DNA of 64,000 bases from Maritimibacter alkaliphilus HTCC2654 (GCF_000152805.1 NZ_CH902578.1:3645906-3709905), one strand, 5' to 3'. Positions 18,334 to 28,473 are shown, counted from the stretch's first letter. The notes: generated by a model from the letters alone, not told the origin. A program made the numbers and translations.

Positions 18334-19092
18334 ATGCCCGCACCGACCAACCACTTCAAGGCGCGGCTCAAGTCCGGCGAAACGCAGATCGGCCTCTGGG
18401 TCTCGATGGGCGATGCGTCGGTTGCCGAACTCTGTGCGCAAGCGGGGTTCGATTGGCTGGTGATCGATGGCGAACACGGCCCGAACGACCTTCTGTCGAT
18501 CCGCGATCAGCTGCGCGCGGTCGGCACGACGACCTCCGCCGTGGTGCGCGCCCGCGACGACGACCGCTCGTTCATCAAGCAACTCCTCGACGTCGGTGCG
18601 CAAACCATCCTCATCCCGATGATCGAAAGCGGCGCGCAGGCGCGCGAGGCGGTGCGTTCGATGCTCTACCCCCCGCACGGCGTGCGCGGCATCGGGGCGG
18701 CCTTGGCGCGTGCGTCCGCCTATAACGCGATCCCCGATTACCTGCACACCGCGAATGACGAGGTCTGCCTGCTGCTTCAGGTCGAGAACCGGGCAGGCGT
18801 CGCGGCGCTGGACGATATTCTCGCGGTCGAGGGCGTCGATGGCGTGTTCGTCGGCCCCGCCGATCTGGCCGCCGACATGGGGTTCATCGGCAATCCCGGC
18901 GCGCCCGAGGTTCAGGCGGTTGTAGTCGACGTGCTCACCCGTATCCGGGCGGCGGGCAAGGCGGCAGGCATCCTGACCTCGGACCGGGCGCTCGCGCAGA
19001 GCTATGCCGACATGGGTGTCGAATTCCTCGCCGTCGGCACGGATGTCGGCACGCTGGTCGGCGGGCTCAAGACCCTGCGCGGTGCGTTCTGA
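18334..19092 (+). CDS. hpaI: 4-hydroxy-2-oxoheptanedioate aldolase
   Basis: 252 residues, class II HpcH/HpaI aldolase. FDWLVIDGEHGPND, VVRARDDDRSFIKQLLDVG, LIPMIESGAQA, HGVRGIG and VENRAGVAALDDI (metal-binding Glu) with VFVGPADLAADMG are diagnostic. It splits the pathway end product into pyruvate and succinic semialdehyde. GGGGAGGG lies just upstream of the chosen ATG. It closes the operon; its stop lies one base from the convergent stop of the lactonase gene. Confidence 0.94.
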   Translation: MPAPTNHFKARLKSGETQIGLWVSMGDASVAELCAQAGFDWLVIDGEHGPNDLLSIRDQLRAVGTTTSAVVRARDDDRSFIKQLLDVGAQTILIPMIESGAQAREAVRSMLYPPHGVRGIGAALARASAYNAIPDYLHTANDEVCLLLQVENRAGVAALDDILAVEGVDGVFVGPADLAADMGFIGNPGAPEVQAVVVDVLTRIRAAGKAAGILTSDRALAQSYADMGVEFLAVGTDVGTLVGGLKTLRGAF

Positions 19093-19093
19093 C

Positions 19094-19936
19094 CTACAGA
19101 ACCACGCGGTATTCCGGCAGACCCGGCACCTCGACCCCCTGTGCGAAAAGCACGCCGTCATCGGGCGACGGGTCGTCCAGACCCATCCGCGCTGTTCCCA
19201 CGAACAGGGTTTTCAGATCCGGCCCGCCCAGAGCCGGACAGGTCGCGCGCCGCGCCGGAACCTCGACGGCATAATCGAACCGCCCGTCCGGCAGATACCG
19301 GGCCACGCGGCCCATGTTCCACTGGGCGTTCCAGATCGCACCTTCGCCGTCCACGATGGAGCCATCGGGCAGGGGGCGTTCGCCGCTCAGATCGATATGC
19401 ACGCGTGCCGTGCCTGTGGGCCAGCCGTCGGCGTCCAGCGGCAGCGCCATGATCTGCCGGGTGGGCGTGTCGGTGTAGTAGGCCGTGCGTCCGTCCGGCG
19501 CGAAGCAGATGGAATTGGATACAGTCACCCCATCCACGATCCTGCGCAACTCGCCACGGTAATAGCGGAAGATCGCGGCCACGCCCGGCTCGAATTTCTT
19601 GCCCATCGTGCCGATCCAGAACCCGCCGTGCGGATCGGCGCGCCCGTCGTTCGAGCGGGTCGCGGGGTTGTCGGCATCCAGTTGGACGACTGTGTTCACC
19701 TTCGCCGTCTCGACATCGAAGGTGAAAAGCTGTGTCTCGGACGCTACAAACAGCAGATTTCGCGACACCCAGCCCGCCGCCGAGACCGCCTCGTCGAACG
19801 ACCACTCGCGCGGGCCGTCCGGGCCCCGCGTCAGCAGCTTCCGGCTCAAAATATCGAACCAGTACAATTGTTTGGACAGCGGGTGCCACAGCAGGCCCTC
19901 GCCAAGCGCACAGGCCCGAGTATCGAATTGGTACAT
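19094..19936 (-). CDS. SMP-30/gluconolactonase (regucalcin-like) family protein
   Basis: 280 residues forming a six-bladed propeller. LGEGLLWHPLSKQLYWFDI opens the domain (with the metal Glu), followed by SNDGRADPHGGFWIGTMGKK, VSNSICFAPDGRTAYYTDT and the YRVVL C-terminus. Family members hydrolyse sugar lactones with a bound divalent cation. It is convergent with the hpa operon, so it is probably unrelated to aromatic degradation. TCPALGGPDLKTLFVGTAR is intact, so it looks active. Confidence 0.88.
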   Translation of the reverse strand: MYQFDTRACALGEGLLWHPLSKQLYWFDILSRKLLTRGPDGPREWSFDEAVSAAGWVSRNLLFVASETQLFTFDVETAKVNTVVQLDADNPATRSNDGRADPHGGFWIGTMGKKFEPGVAAIFRYYRGELRRIVDGVTVSNSICFAPDGRTAYYTDTPTRQIMALPLDADGWPTGTARVHIDLSGERPLPDGSIVDGEGAIWNAQWNMGRVARYLPDGRFDYAVEVPARRATCPALGGPDLKTLFVGTARMGLDDPSPDDGVLFAQGVEVPGLPEYRVVL

Positions 19937-19974
19937 TTCGCGGCGTTCCTCCCCGCTAGACGAAAAACATTTAT

Positions 19975-19988
19975 CTGATCTATGTCAA
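19975..19988. promoter_or_regulatory. FNR/Dnr-type box upstream of the Rrf2 regulator
   Basis: CTGATCTATGTCAA matches 8 of the 10 defined positions of the Crp/Fnr consensus TTGAT-N4-ATCAA. It lies about 53 bases before the start of the Rrf2-family gene and 39 bases before the divergent lactonase start. Oxygen- or NO-responsive control would suit an Fe-S regulator, but a single degenerate site is weak evidence. Confidence 0.35.
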
Positions 19989-20040
19989 ATCGCCGTGTGA
20001 ACCGGGTGGTTACATTACGAAAACGCTAGGGGAGAGCAGA

Positions 20041-20526
20041 ATGCGTCTGACACTGAGAACGAACCTTGCCGCACGGGTCCTCATGTTCTGCGGTGTGAAC
20101 ACGGATCAGACCGTTCGCTCGTCTGAGATCGCCGAGGCGACCAACGCCTCGGGCAATCACCTGAGCCAGGTGATCCACAAGCTTCAGCAATTCGGATATG
20201 TCGAAACCCGGCGCGGGCGCGGTGGCGGCCTCATGCTGGCGCGCAAGCCCGAAGCCATTTCGATCGGTGCCCTGTTTCGCGATTTCGAGGCGGAGGTGCC
20301 GTTCACCGAGTGCTTCGACGCCGCCAACAACAACTGCCCACTGATCGAGACCTGCCGCCTCAACACCTATATCAAGAAGGCGCTCGACGCGTTCTATTCC
20401 GAACTGGATGAGGTCACACTGGCCGATCTGGTCAAGGACAACTGCGGCCTGATCGAGCTTCTCGACCTGAACCCCGCCAACGGGGTGTCCTGCGACCGCA
20501 GCCGTCAGGCCTCGGCCGCCGAGTAG
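20041..20526 (+). CDS. Rrf2-family Fe-S regulator, NsrR/RirA-like
   Basis: 161 residues. An N-terminal winged helix (LRTNLAARVLMFCG, SSEIAEATNASGNHLSQVIHKL) and the wing RRGRGGGLMLAR lead to the cluster-binding loop ECFDAANNNCPLIETCRL. The cysteines are C91, C99 and C105 (CX7CX5C), the numbering I recall for RirA, the rhizobial iron regulator, while the rest of the protein resembles the nitric-oxide sensor NsrR. I therefore leave the symbol open. AGGGGAG lies just upstream of the ATG. Confidence 0.85.
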   Translation: MRLTLRTNLAARVLMFCGVNTDQTVRSSEIAEATNASGNHLSQVIHKLQQFGYVETRRGRGGGLMLARKPEAISIGALFRDFEAEVPFTECFDAANNNCPLIETCRLNTYIKKALDAFYSELDEVTLADLVKDNCGLIELLDLNPANGVSCDRSRQASAAE

Positions 20527-20535
20527 ATACGAAAA

Positions 20536-20565
20536 GGCCGCCGGGAGGGGACAGTCCCGACGGCC
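20536..20565. terminator. Hairpin between convergent Rrf2 and degP-like genes
   Basis: GGCCGCCGGGA (20536-20546) pairs with TCCCGACGGCC (20555-20565) over 10 of 11 positions around an 8-base loop. A preceding AAAA run would give a U tract on the minus strand only, so it may serve mainly the protease gene. Confidence 0.55.
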
Positions 20566-20591
20566 TCCTCAGAAGCGAAGTACCAGGGAGA

Positions 20592-21737
20592 TCAAGCCGG
20601 CTCGTCTTCGCTCCGTTCGCCAAGGGTCACGTTGAACGTCTGTTCCTGCCCTTTGCGCAGCACCTTCAGTTCGACATCCGACCCCGGCATGTCGCCGGCG
20701 ATGGCACGGGTCAGGTCGCGGGGGCCGTCGATGGCCTTGCCGTTCACCTCGGTGACGATATCGCCCGCTTCCAGCCCGGCCTCTTCGGCGGGCGTGCCCG
20801 ACATGACGCTTTGCACCATCGTGCCGTTCGCCTCTTCCAGACCGAGCGCGGCGACCACGTCTTCGCTGACCGGCGCGATCTGAACGCCCAGCCAGCCGCG
20901 GCTGACTTCGCCGTCGTCCGACAGGTCCGCCACGATCTCTTTGACCATGTCCGCAGGCACGGCGAAGCCGAGGCCGATCGAACCGCCGGTGGGCGAGATG
21001 ATCGCGGTGTTCATCCCGATCACCTGACCGTTGGGGTTCAGAAGCGGACCGCCCGAGTTGCCCCGGTTGATCGCGGCGTCGGTCTGGATGAAGTTGTCGA
21101 ACGGACCCGCGCGCAGATCACGACCGATGGCCGAGACGATACCCGTGGTCACGGTGTTGCCGAGGCCGAACGGATTGCCCATCGCGATCACGTTCTCACC
21201 GACCTGAAGATCGGCCGAGGTGCCGAATTCAAGCGCGGGCAGGCCGGTCGCATCGACCTTGAGAACGGCGATGTCCGTGGCGGCATCGACGCCGACGACC
21301 TCGGCGGTCATCTCGCGCCCGTCCTCGAGCGTCACCTTGACCTCATCCGCGCCTCGCACGACGTGGGCGTTGGTCACGATCTGACCGTCCTCGGACACGA
21401 TGAACCCGGTGCCCGCGCCGCGCATCTGGCGGTCCGGCATCTGGCCGCGCGGGTCGCCCTCGGGCATCGGCATGCCGAAGCGCTTGGAAAACTCCTCGAA
21501 CGGCGTGCCTTCGAATGGGTCGCCCTGTGCGGGCTGGGCCGATGCGTTGCGCGAGGTTTCGATGGTCACGACGGCGGGCGCCACCTGTTTGACCAGATCG
21601 ACATAGCCACCCTCGACCGGGGCGGCGGCGAAAGCGGGTTGGGTGGTGTTGGTGATCGCGGCGACACCGCCACCGGCGAGAAGCGCGCTGACCGCCAGTG
21701 CAGGGGCCACGCGGTTCATGATGGTGTTCTTGGGCAT
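20592..21737 (-). CDS. DegP/DegQ-type periplasmic serine protease with one PDZ domain
   Basis: 381 residues. A signal peptide (RVAPALAVSALLAGGGVAAI) is followed by a trypsin-like domain with triad H125 (TNAHVV), D155 (DIAVLK) and S228 (GNSGGPLL). A single PDZ domain spans about 285-375 (RGWLGVQIAPVS ... GLEAGDIVTEVNG). DegP and DegQ normally have two PDZ domains, so this resembles the shorter DegS/HtrA form but is soluble and secreted. It degrades misfolded envelope proteins. GAGGATGC supports the ATG at 21737; 28 upstream open codons are rejected. It diverges from a two-component system. Confidence 0.92.
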   Translation of the reverse strand: MPKNTIMNRVAPALAVSALLAGGGVAAITNTTQPAFAAAPVEGGYVDLVKQVAPAVVTIETSRNASAQPAQGDPFEGTPFEEFSKRFGMPMPEGDPRGQMPDRQMRGAGTGFIVSEDGQIVTNAHVVRGADEVKVTLEDGREMTAEVVGVDAATDIAVLKVDATGLPALEFGTSADLQVGENVIAMGNPFGLGNTVTTGIVSAIGRDLRAGPFDNFIQTDAAINRGNSGGPLLNPNGQVIGMNTAIISPTGGSIGLGFAVPADMVKEIVADLSDDGEVSRGWLGVQIAPVSEDVVAALGLEEANGTMVQSVMSGTPAEEAGLEAGDIVTEVNGKAIDGPRDLTRAIAGDMPGSDVELKVLRKGQEQTFNVTLGERSEDEPA

Positions 21738-21943
21738 GAAGCATCCTCTTTTGACTGCGAGGGGCTTGGTCGCCCCCTTCGGATGACACGAAGATGAACG
21801 TGGCGAATTGCAGCGCCACATCGGCAGGATTGCATCTGCGTAATCTTCGTCACGGCGGCGTGAAAAGGGGTGTTTCGACCGGGTGAAACCTGCAAAACAA
21901 GGGGCAACCGCCTATGTTGTGGGCGAGTAACCGGTAGCGACCC

Positions 21944-22615
21944 ATGAAAATTCTTGTCGTAGAAGACGACCCGACCACAGCAGATTTCATCGCCCGCGGC
22001 TTTTCCGAAGAGGGGCATTCCGTCGACCGGCTGGCCGATGGGCGCTCGGCGCTCGGGCAGGCGATGCAGGGCAGTTACGACGTGCTGGTCGTCGACCGCA
22101 TGCTGCCGGAACTCGACGGCCTGTCGCTGGTCAAGGCGTTGCGCGCGGCCCGTGTCGCGACGCCCGCGATCTTCCTGACCTCGGTCGGCGGGGTCGAGGA
22201 TCGGATCGCGGGGCTGGAAGCCGGGGGCGACGACTACCTCGTCAAACCCTTCGCCTTCGGGGAACTCTCCGCGCGCGTCGCCGCGCTGACCCGCCGCCCG
22301 CCCTTGCAGGCCGAGGAAACGACGCTGAAGGCGGGCGATCTGGAGATGGACCTCGTGCGGCGCGAGGTGCGCCGCGCCGGGCGGCCCATCGACCTCCTGC
22401 CGCGCGAATTCGCGCTGCTCGAACACCTGTTGCGGCGCAAAGGCCGGGTGCAGACCCGGACCATGCTTCTGGAAAACGTGTGGGACATCCATTTCGACCC
22501 CGGCACCAACGTGGTCGAAACCCATATCAGCCGCCTGCGGGCCAAGGTGGACAAGCCCTTCGACCACGAGTTGATCCGCACCGTGCGCGGCGCGGGGTAT
22601 CGCATTGACGACTAG
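21944..22615 (+). CDS. OmpR-family response regulator
   Basis: 223 residues. The receiver has the acidic pocket ILVVEDDP and phosphoacceptor D51 (VLVVDRMLPELDG); the C-terminal winged helix includes LLPREFALLEHLLRRKGRV and VVETHISRLRAKVDKPF. It resembles CusR/CzcR/TctD-type regulators. The kinase gene overlaps its 3' end. It diverges from the DegP-type protease gene, so envelope stress or metal control is possible but unproven. Confidence 0.93.
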   Translation: MKILVVEDDPTTADFIARGFSEEGHSVDRLADGRSALGQAMQGSYDVLVVDRMLPELDGLSLVKALRAARVATPAIFLTSVGGVEDRIAGLEAGGDDYLVKPFAFGELSARVAALTRRPPLQAEETTLKAGDLEMDLVRREVRRAGRPIDLLPREFALLEHLLRRKGRVQTRTMLLENVWDIHFDPGTNVVETHISRLRAKVDKPFDHELIRTVRGAGYRIDD

Positions 22616-23948
22616 GGCCCGCCGCTCGACCCGGATCATGCGCTCGACGCCGGTGCGTCAGGCGGTGTTGCTGGTGGCGGTCGTGGCTCTGGTCAATCTG
22701 GCCTCGCTGGGCGTGGCGTGGCTGACCCAGCGCGCCAACACGCTTCAGGACCTGCGTGCCGATCTGGACCGCGAGATGGCGAGTTTCGAGATTTCGGCAA
22801 GCCCGTCGGCCCTGCGCACGCTGGTCGAGGCGCGCGCCCGGGTGACCGACCCGCGCGACACGGTGTTCGTGTTTCTGGGGGACGACCGCCGCAGCACCGG
22901 AAATGCGCGTGCCGTGCTGAACGGGGTCGACGTGGGCTTCACCGCTTTGGAGGACACGCGGCCCCTGTCGGACGAAGGCTATATCGACGATGTGCGGCGG
23001 CTGTCGGGCGGGGTGCTGATCGTCGCCAAGAGCCTCGAACCGCTGGCGCGTCTGGGCGAGACCTTTCTCGTGCTGCTGCTGGTGTCGACGCTGCCCACGG
23101 TTCTGATCGCTCTGGGCACCGGCGCGGTGATCGCCCGCGCCTCGGCCCGCCGCGTGGAGCGGATCGAAGGCGTGCTCGACCGGATCGCCTCCGGCGACCT
23201 CGCGGCCCGGTCGCATGAGACCGGCGACGGCGACGACCTGTCGCGCATCGGGGCGCGGGTGAACCGGATGGCGGTGAAGCAGGAGGCCGCGACCGAGGCG
23301 CTGAGGCAGGTCACCACCGACATCGCCCATGACCTGCGCACGCCGTTGCAGCGGATCGGCGTCACGCTTCAGGATCTCGAAGACCGTCTGCCGGAGGGCG
23401 AGGCGCGCGACCTCGCCCAAGCGGCAGGGGAGGAGGCCGAACGCGCGGTGTCGGTCTTTCGCGCCCTGCTCCAGATCGCGCAGATCGAAGGGGGAAGCGC
23501 CAAGGACCGGTTCCGTCCCGTCGATCTGGGCGCGGTGGCGCTGCGGATCGCGGAGCTCTACGAGCCCTCGGCGGAGGACCGCGAGGACCGTTTCACCGTG
23601 GACGTGCCCGACACGCCCGTGATGGTGCGCGGCGATGGCGACCTGATCGGTCAGGCGCTCGCCAACCTGATCGAGAACGCCCTTCGTCACACGCCGCCCG
23701 GCGGCGAGGTGCGGGTGCGGGTCGGGCCGGACGGCACCCTGAGCGTGGCCGACAGCGGCCCCGGTATCCCCGAGACCGAGCGTGACAAGGTCCTGCGCCG
23801 TCTCTACCGTCTCGAACGCTCGCGCACGACGCCGGGCAACGGCCTCGGCCTCGCCCTCGTCGCGGCCATCGCGGAGAGCCACGGCGCGGCACTGGACCTT
23901 GGCGACGCCGACCCGGGCCTGATCGTCACGTTGCGCTTTCAGGGGTAG
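22605..23948 (+). CDS. Sensor histidine kinase
   Basis: 447 residues from TTG 22605, overlapping the response-regulator stop by 11 bases; ATG 22638 is an alternative. Two membrane helices (about 18-41 and 151-176) flank a periplasmic domain of some 110 residues. A HAMP segment is followed by the H-box with H242 (TTDIAHDLRTPLQR), N-box NLIENALRHTPPG, G1 ADSGPGIPE and G2 GNGLGLALV. It autophosphorylates and passes phosphate to the adjacent regulator. Ligand unknown. Confidence 0.92.
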   Translation: MTTRARRSTRIMRSTPVRQAVLLVAVVALVNLASLGVAWLTQRANTLQDLRADLDREMASFEISASPSALRTLVEARARVTDPRDTVFVFLGDDRRSTGNARAVLNGVDVGFTALEDTRPLSDEGYIDDVRRLSGGVLIVAKSLEPLARLGETFLVLLLVSTLPTVLIALGTGAVIARASARRVERIEGVLDRIASGDLAARSHETGDGDDLSRIGARVNRMAVKQEAATEALRQVTTDIAHDLRTPLQRIGVTLQDLEDRLPEGEARDLAQAAGEEAERAVSVFRALLQIAQIEGGSAKDRFRPVDLGAVALRIAELYEPSAEDREDRFTVDVPDTPVMVRGDGDLIGQALANLIENALRHTPPGGEVRVRVGPDGTLSVADSGPGIPETERDKVLRRLYRLERSRTTPGNGLGLALVAAIAESHGAALDLGDADPGLIVTLRFQG

Positions 23949-23962
23949 GGTTTCCAAGCGGC

Positions 23963-24085
23963 GCGCGGGCAAGCCCGCGCACAGGGTTTGCGCCGTCCCG
24001 CCTGCGGCGGGTCGTCGCGGTGGGGGGAGGCCAGCCTCCCCCCCCGGATTTGCAGGCAAATCCGTCCCCCTCCGAGGTTTTTCGA
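23963..24085. repeat. Intergenic three-hairpin element, copy 1
   Basis: Three consecutive hairpins fill the gap between two genes: GCGCGGGC-AA-GCCCGCGC (23963-23980); GGGGGGAGG-CCAG-CCTCCCCCC (24022-24043); and GGATTTGC-AG-GCAAATCC (24046-24063). A CCGAGGTTTTTCGAAAC tail follows (24072 on). The order, the CCAG loop and the tail recur at 31030-31157. Such elements are common between genes in Rhodobacterales; role unknown, possibly termination or a REP-type repeat. Confidence 0.7.
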
Positions 24086-24109
24086 AACAGAGAAGGGGGA
24101 CGGGTGTGG

Positions 24110-27100
24110 TTACTCCGCCGGGGCGTGGACGTCGTCGGGGGCCTTTGGCGTGAAGCGCGAGGCGAAGCGGCCGATGGCGTCGGTGTAGGTGAGGATCACC
24201 GGCACGACGACCAGCGTCAGCAGCGAGGACGAGATCAGGCCGCCGATCACGGCATGGGCCATCGACGCGTTCTGCCCGGTGCCGCCGTGGATGTTGAGCG
24301 CCAGCGGCAGCATGCCGAAGATCATCGCGAGCGTCGTCATCACGATGGGCCGGAACCGCGTGCGCCCGGCGATGACCAGCGCATCGTAGAGGTTCAGCCC
24401 CTCGTCACGGACATGCTGGTTGGCGTTGTCCACGAGCAGGATCGCGTTCTTGGTGACCAGACCCATCAGCATGATGAACCCGATGATCGACATGACGTTC
24501 AGCGTCGAGTCGAATACCAGCAGACCGCCCAGCACGCCGATCAGGGCCAGCGGCAGGGACGACATGATCGCCAGAGGTTGCAGGAACGAGCCGAACTGCG
24601 AGGCGAGCACGAGGTAGATGAAGATGATCGCCAGAGCCAGCGCGGCGGCGGCGGCGAACCCCAGATCCTGCATGTCCTCGACTTCGCCCCCGGTGCCCTG
24701 ACTGTAGCCCAGCGGGTAGTCGAGCGCGGCGGCGGCCTCCTGCACCGCGGCGGTCACGTCGCCGGGGCGCACGCCGCTTTCGAGGTTCGCGGTGACACGG
24801 ACCGAGCGTTCCCGGTCTTCGCGGTTGATCTCGCCCGGTCCTTCGGACTGGGTGATCGTCGCCACCTGATCGAGCCGGATGACATCCGTCGACCCGGTCG
24901 CGCCCGATTGCGCGATGGGCAGCGCGCCCAGATAGGCCGCGTCGTTTCGCGCGCTGTCGGGCAGGCGCACCACCACGTCGAGGCTTTCGCCGCGCGGGCT
25001 TGTCCATTCCGACACGGTCTGGCCTTCGAGCATCGAGGACAGGGTGTCGCCGACGGAGGCGAGCGAAACGCCGAGGTCGAAGGCCGCATCGCGGTCGACT
25101 TCGATCCCGATGGTGGGCTGGGGATCGTCGAGCGTGGTGTTGATGTCGACCAGCCCCTCGATCCCGGCCATGTCGTCGGCCAGTTCGCGGGCCAGCTTTT
25201 CCAGGACGCGCAGATCGGGGCCGAAGATCTTGATCTCGATCGGCGGTTCCACCGGACCCATGCCGCCCGATGCGCCCACCGAGAATTCGGCGCCGGGGAT
25301 GGCTTTCAGCGCGTCGCGCACGGGGCTCGTCAGATCCTGCGGGGACCGGCTGCGTTGATCCGAGGGCACGAGGATGCCGATGATCGTGGCGTTGTTATCG
25401 CCCGACGAGGTGCCGGAGTTCACCGTCGCGTAGGTGCTTTCGATTTCCGGGAACCTGTCGTGCAGGAGCGCGTCGACCTGCGCGATCTTGTCGGCCGTCC
25501 GGTCGAGCGAGGTGCCCACCGGCGCCTTGAGGTCGACCTGGATTTCCCCTGTGTCGGACGGCGGAATGAACTCGCCCCCGATCAGGGGGAACAGGGCGAA
25601 GGCGCCGACGAAGGCGGCGAAGGCCACGCTCAGCGTCGTCTTGCGGAACTTGAGCGCCTTTTTCAGGAGCTTGCCGTATTGCTCGCCGATCCAGTCGAAC
25701 AGGCGGTCGAACTGGCCCACGGCGCGGCCCACGATGCCGCGTTTGCGGTTCGGGTCGGCGGCCGGGTCGTACCACACCGACGACATCATCGGGTCAAGCG
25801 TGAAGGACACGAAGAGCGAGATCAGGACGGCCACCGACACGGTGATCCCGAACTGGAAGAAGAAGCGCCCGATGATCCCTTCCATGAACGCCACCGGCAG
25901 GAACACCGAGACGATGGAAAGCGTGGTGGCAAGCACGGCGAGGCCGATTTCCTTGGTCCCGTCCAGCGCGGCCTGAATGTGGGATTTGCCCATGTGCAGG
26001 TGTCGCACGATGTTTTCGCGCACGACGATGGCGTCGTCGATCAGGATGCCGACCGACAGCGACAGCGCCATGAGCGTCATCATGTTGAGCGTGAAGCCCA
26101 TCGCGTAGATCGCCGTCATCGTCGCGATGATCGAGATCGGCAGGGTCAGGCCGGTGATGACCGTCGAACGCCATGAGTTGAGGAACAGGAACACGATGAT
26201 CGTGGCGAGGATCGCGCCCTCGACGATCATCGACTGGACCGAGTGGAAGCTTTCGATCACGGGTTCCGAGTTGTCGCGCAGCACCGAGATTTCGATGCCC
26301 TCGAACTGAGGGTCTTCGTTCATCTTGTGCACTTCTTCGACGACGCGTTCGGCCACGTCCACGGTGTTCGCGCCCTGCGTCTTGAGCACGTCGATGGCCA
26401 GTGCATCCTGCCCGTTCAGCATGGCGAGGCTGTCGCGCTCGGCCAGACCCGTGGTCACGTTCGCCACGTCGCCCAGACGGATCGGCTGACCGCCGCGCCG
26501 GGCCACTATGATGTCCTCGAAGGCGCGCAGGGTTTCGATGCGGCCTTCGACCTGAACCGACTGGCTCTGGCCGCCGGAGGTTACGGCGCCTGCGGGCACA
26601 TCCTGATTTTCCTGTGCGACGGCGTTCGACACCTCGGCGATGCCCACGTTCAGGGCGGTCTGCCGGTCCGGGTCGATCTCGATCAGCACTTCGCGCGGGC
26701 GTCCGCCCACCACGTCGGCATTGCCGACACCGCGCAGGTTCGAAATGCGCTTGGCGATGTAATCCTCGGTCACCTGCGTCAGCGTGCCGATGTCGAGCTC
26801 GTCCGAGCTGACCCCGATCGACAGGATCGGCAGATCGGACGGGTCGAAGCGCAGGATGCGCGGGTCGTCGGCATTGTCGGGCAGAAGCGGTCCGATCTGG
26901 CTCACCCGGTCGCGCACGTCCTGCACGGCGGTGGCGCTGTCCACTTCCAGATCGAACTGGATGATGACCAGCGACGAGCCGGTGAGCGCGGTCGACTGGA
27001 TGTTGTCGATGCCGGCAAGCGTCGAGACGCTGTCCTCGATCGGCTCGATGATGTCGCTTTCCACCGCTTCCGGCGTCGCGCCGGGGTAGGAGGTGACGAC

Positions 27101-27238
27101 GGCGACGACCGGGAAATCCACGTCCGGGAACTGTTCGACCGGAAGGCGGGAGTAGGAGAACGCGCCCACGACCATGAGCGCGATCATCACCATCGTGGCA
27201 AAGACCGGCTGGCCGACGCTGATGCGGGTCAGGAACAT
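24110..27238 (-). CDS. RND multidrug/solute efflux pump, inner-membrane subunit (HAE1 type)
   Basis: 1042 residues, the AcrB/MexB size, with 12 membrane helices and two large periplasmic loops. The N-terminus [22 protein letters not shown] and the helix-4 proton relay [17 protein letters not shown] (paired Asp) are characteristic, as are [15 protein letters not shown] and [16 protein letters not shown]. It is driven by protons and works with the adaptor encoded 6 bases upstream and an outer-membrane channel encoded elsewhere. Substrate not predictable. Confidence 0.95.
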   Translation of the reverse strand: MFLTRISVGQPVFATMVMIALMVVGAFSYSRLPVEQFPDVDFPVVAVVTSYPGATPEAVESDIIEPIEDSVSTLAGIDNIQSTALTGSSLVIIQFDLEVDSATAVQDVRDRVSQIGPLLPDNADDPRILRFDPSDLPILSIGVSSDELDIGTLTQVTEDYIAKRISNLRGVGNADVVGGRPREVLIEIDPDRQTALNVGIAEVSNAVAQENQDVPAGAVTSGGQSQSVQVEGRIETLRAFEDIIVARRGGQPIRLGDVANVTTGLAERDSLAMLNGQDALAIDVLKTQGANTVDVAERVVEEVHKMNEDPQFEGIEISVLRDNSEPVIESFHSVQSMIVEGAILATIIVFLFLNSWRSTVITGLTLPISIIATMTAIYAMGFTLNMMTLMALSLSVGILIDDAIVVRENIVRHLHMGKSHIQAALDGTKEIGLAVLATTLSIVSVFLPVAFMEGIIGRFFFQFGITVSVAVLISLFVSFTLDPMMSSVWYDPAADPNRKRGIVGRAVGQFDRLFDWIGEQYGKLLKKALKFRKTTLSVAFAAFVGAFALFPLIGGEFIPPSDTGEIQVDLKAPVGTSLDRTADKIAQVDALLHDRFPEIESTYATVNSGTSSGDNNATIIGILVPSDQRSRSPQDLTSPVRDALKAIPGAEFSVGASGGMGPVEPPIEIKIFGPDLRVLEKLARELADDMAGIEGLVDINTTLDDPQPTIGIEVDRDAAFDLGVSLASVGDTLSSMLEGQTVSEWTSPRGESLDVVVRLPDSARNDAAYLGALPIAQSGATGSTDVIRLDQVATITQSEGPGEINREDRERSVRVTANLESGVRPGDVTAAVQEAAAALDYPLGYSQGTGGEVEDMQDLGFAAAAALALAIIFIYLVLASQFGSFLQPLAIMSSLPLALIGVLGGLLVFDSTLNVMSIIGFIMLMGLVTKNAILLVDNANQHVRDEGLNLYDALVIAGRTRFRPIVMTTLAMIFGMLPLALNIHGGTGQNASMAHAVIGGLISSSLLTLVVVPVILTYTDAIGRFASRFTPKAPDDVHAPAE

Positions 27239-27244
27239 CTGGGC

Positions 27245-28462
27245 TTACTCCGTGATCGCGAATTTCTGACCGGCGCGAAGCTCGGGCAGGGGGGCCGACA
27301 CGACGGTGTCGCCGGGCTCAAGACCCGAAGCGATTTCGACCTTGGCCCCGTTGTCCCAGTCGCGCGCGACCTCGACCGCGCGCCGTTCCAGCGCCTCGCC
27401 GTTCGCGGTCAGGACGAATGTGCCCTGCGCATCCTCGCGGATGGCTTCGACGGGCACCCAGAGCGCATCGGATTTCTCTTCCAGCGTGATGCGGCCCGTG
27501 GCGAACATGCCGCCGCGCAGGGCGCCATTGGTGTTTTCGAGCGCGATATAGACCGGAAGCATCCGCGAGCCGGAGATGGCCATGGGATTCAGACGCTCGA
27601 CCTCGCCGGTGAAGGTCTGGTCTCCGAAGCCCTCGACGCGCAGGGTGACGATCTGGCCTTCGGTGATCTGGTTCGAGATCGACACGGGCGCGGTCGCCTC
27701 GACTTCCAGCGAGGTCAAATCGACGATGGTGAACAGCGGCGACCCGGTGGCGACGAACGCGCCCGGATCGACCTGACGCTCGGCGATGACGCCATCGAAG
27801 GGCGCGGTCACGCGGGCCTTTTCCAGCGCGGTTTGCGCATTCTGGACCGAGGTTTCCTGAGCGGCGACCTGAGCGCGAAGCTGATCCAGCCCCGACTGCG
27901 CGTTCTCGAGCGCCGTGGGCGCGGCAAGGTCACGCTCCACAAGCGTTTGGGTGCGCTCGAAATCGCTTTGGGCCTGCGCGAACTGAACGCGCGTCGCTTC
28001 GGCATTGGATTGCGCCTGAGCGAGCTGGTTTTCCAGCGATACGACGTCGAACTGGGCCAGAAGCGCGCCTTCCTTGACCGAGTCGCCTTCGCGCACGGTC
28101 ACGTCGAGCAACCGGGCCGATACTTCGGCCGACAGATGCACCTGACGCGACGGGGTGAGAGAGCCGGTCACGCGCAGGGTTTCGGATAGATCGCCGGGCG
28201 CCACTTCGGTGACTTCGAACGGGGCGAGGCGCACGATCAGTTCGGCGGGGGCTTCCGGCTCGACCGGGGCGGCCTGCTCCGGCGGTTCCGGGATCAGGCC
28301 GTTCTGGTCGGCATAGTAATACCCGCCGCCAGCGGTCACGGCGAGAACCAGAAGAACCAGCCACGGCCATTTGCGCCGCTTCGGTTTCTCGCCCTTGGCG
28401 ATGGCCTCGGCGCGCGCTTTCTCGCGCTTGTTCATCGCCCAGTCGGGCTTGGGGTTATGCAT
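27245..28462 (-). CDS. RND efflux periplasmic adaptor (membrane fusion protein)
   Basis: 405 residues from MHNPKPDWAM. A cytoplasmic basic segment and one membrane anchor (WPWLVLLVLAVTAGGGYYY, about 34-52) replace the usual lipoprotein signal. Next come a lipoyl half-motif (VHLSAEVSARLLDVTVREGD), an alpha-helical hairpin rich in Gln/Ala heptads, the second lipoyl half (ARVTAPFDGVIAERQVDPGAFV) and beta-barrel domains. It bridges the pump to the outer-membrane channel. The regulator gene ends 11 bases upstream and the pump begins 6 bases downstream. Confidence 0.93.
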   Translation of the reverse strand: MHNPKPDWAMNKREKARAEAIAKGEKPKRRKWPWLVLLVLAVTAGGGYYYADQNGLIPEPPEQAAPVEPEAPAELIVRLAPFEVTEVAPGDLSETLRVTGSLTPSRQVHLSAEVSARLLDVTVREGDSVKEGALLAQFDVVSLENQLAQAQSNAEATRVQFAQAQSDFERTQTLVERDLAAPTALENAQSGLDQLRAQVAAQETSVQNAQTALEKARVTAPFDGVIAERQVDPGAFVATGSPLFTIVDLTSLEVEATAPVSISNQITEGQIVTLRVEGFGDQTFTGEVERLNPMAISGSRMLPVYIALENTNGALRGGMFATGRITLEEKSDALWVPVEAIREDAQGTFVLTANGEALERRAVEVARDWDNGAKVEIASGLEPGDTVVSAPLPELRAGQKFAITE

Positions 28463-28473
28463 ATTCACGTCTC

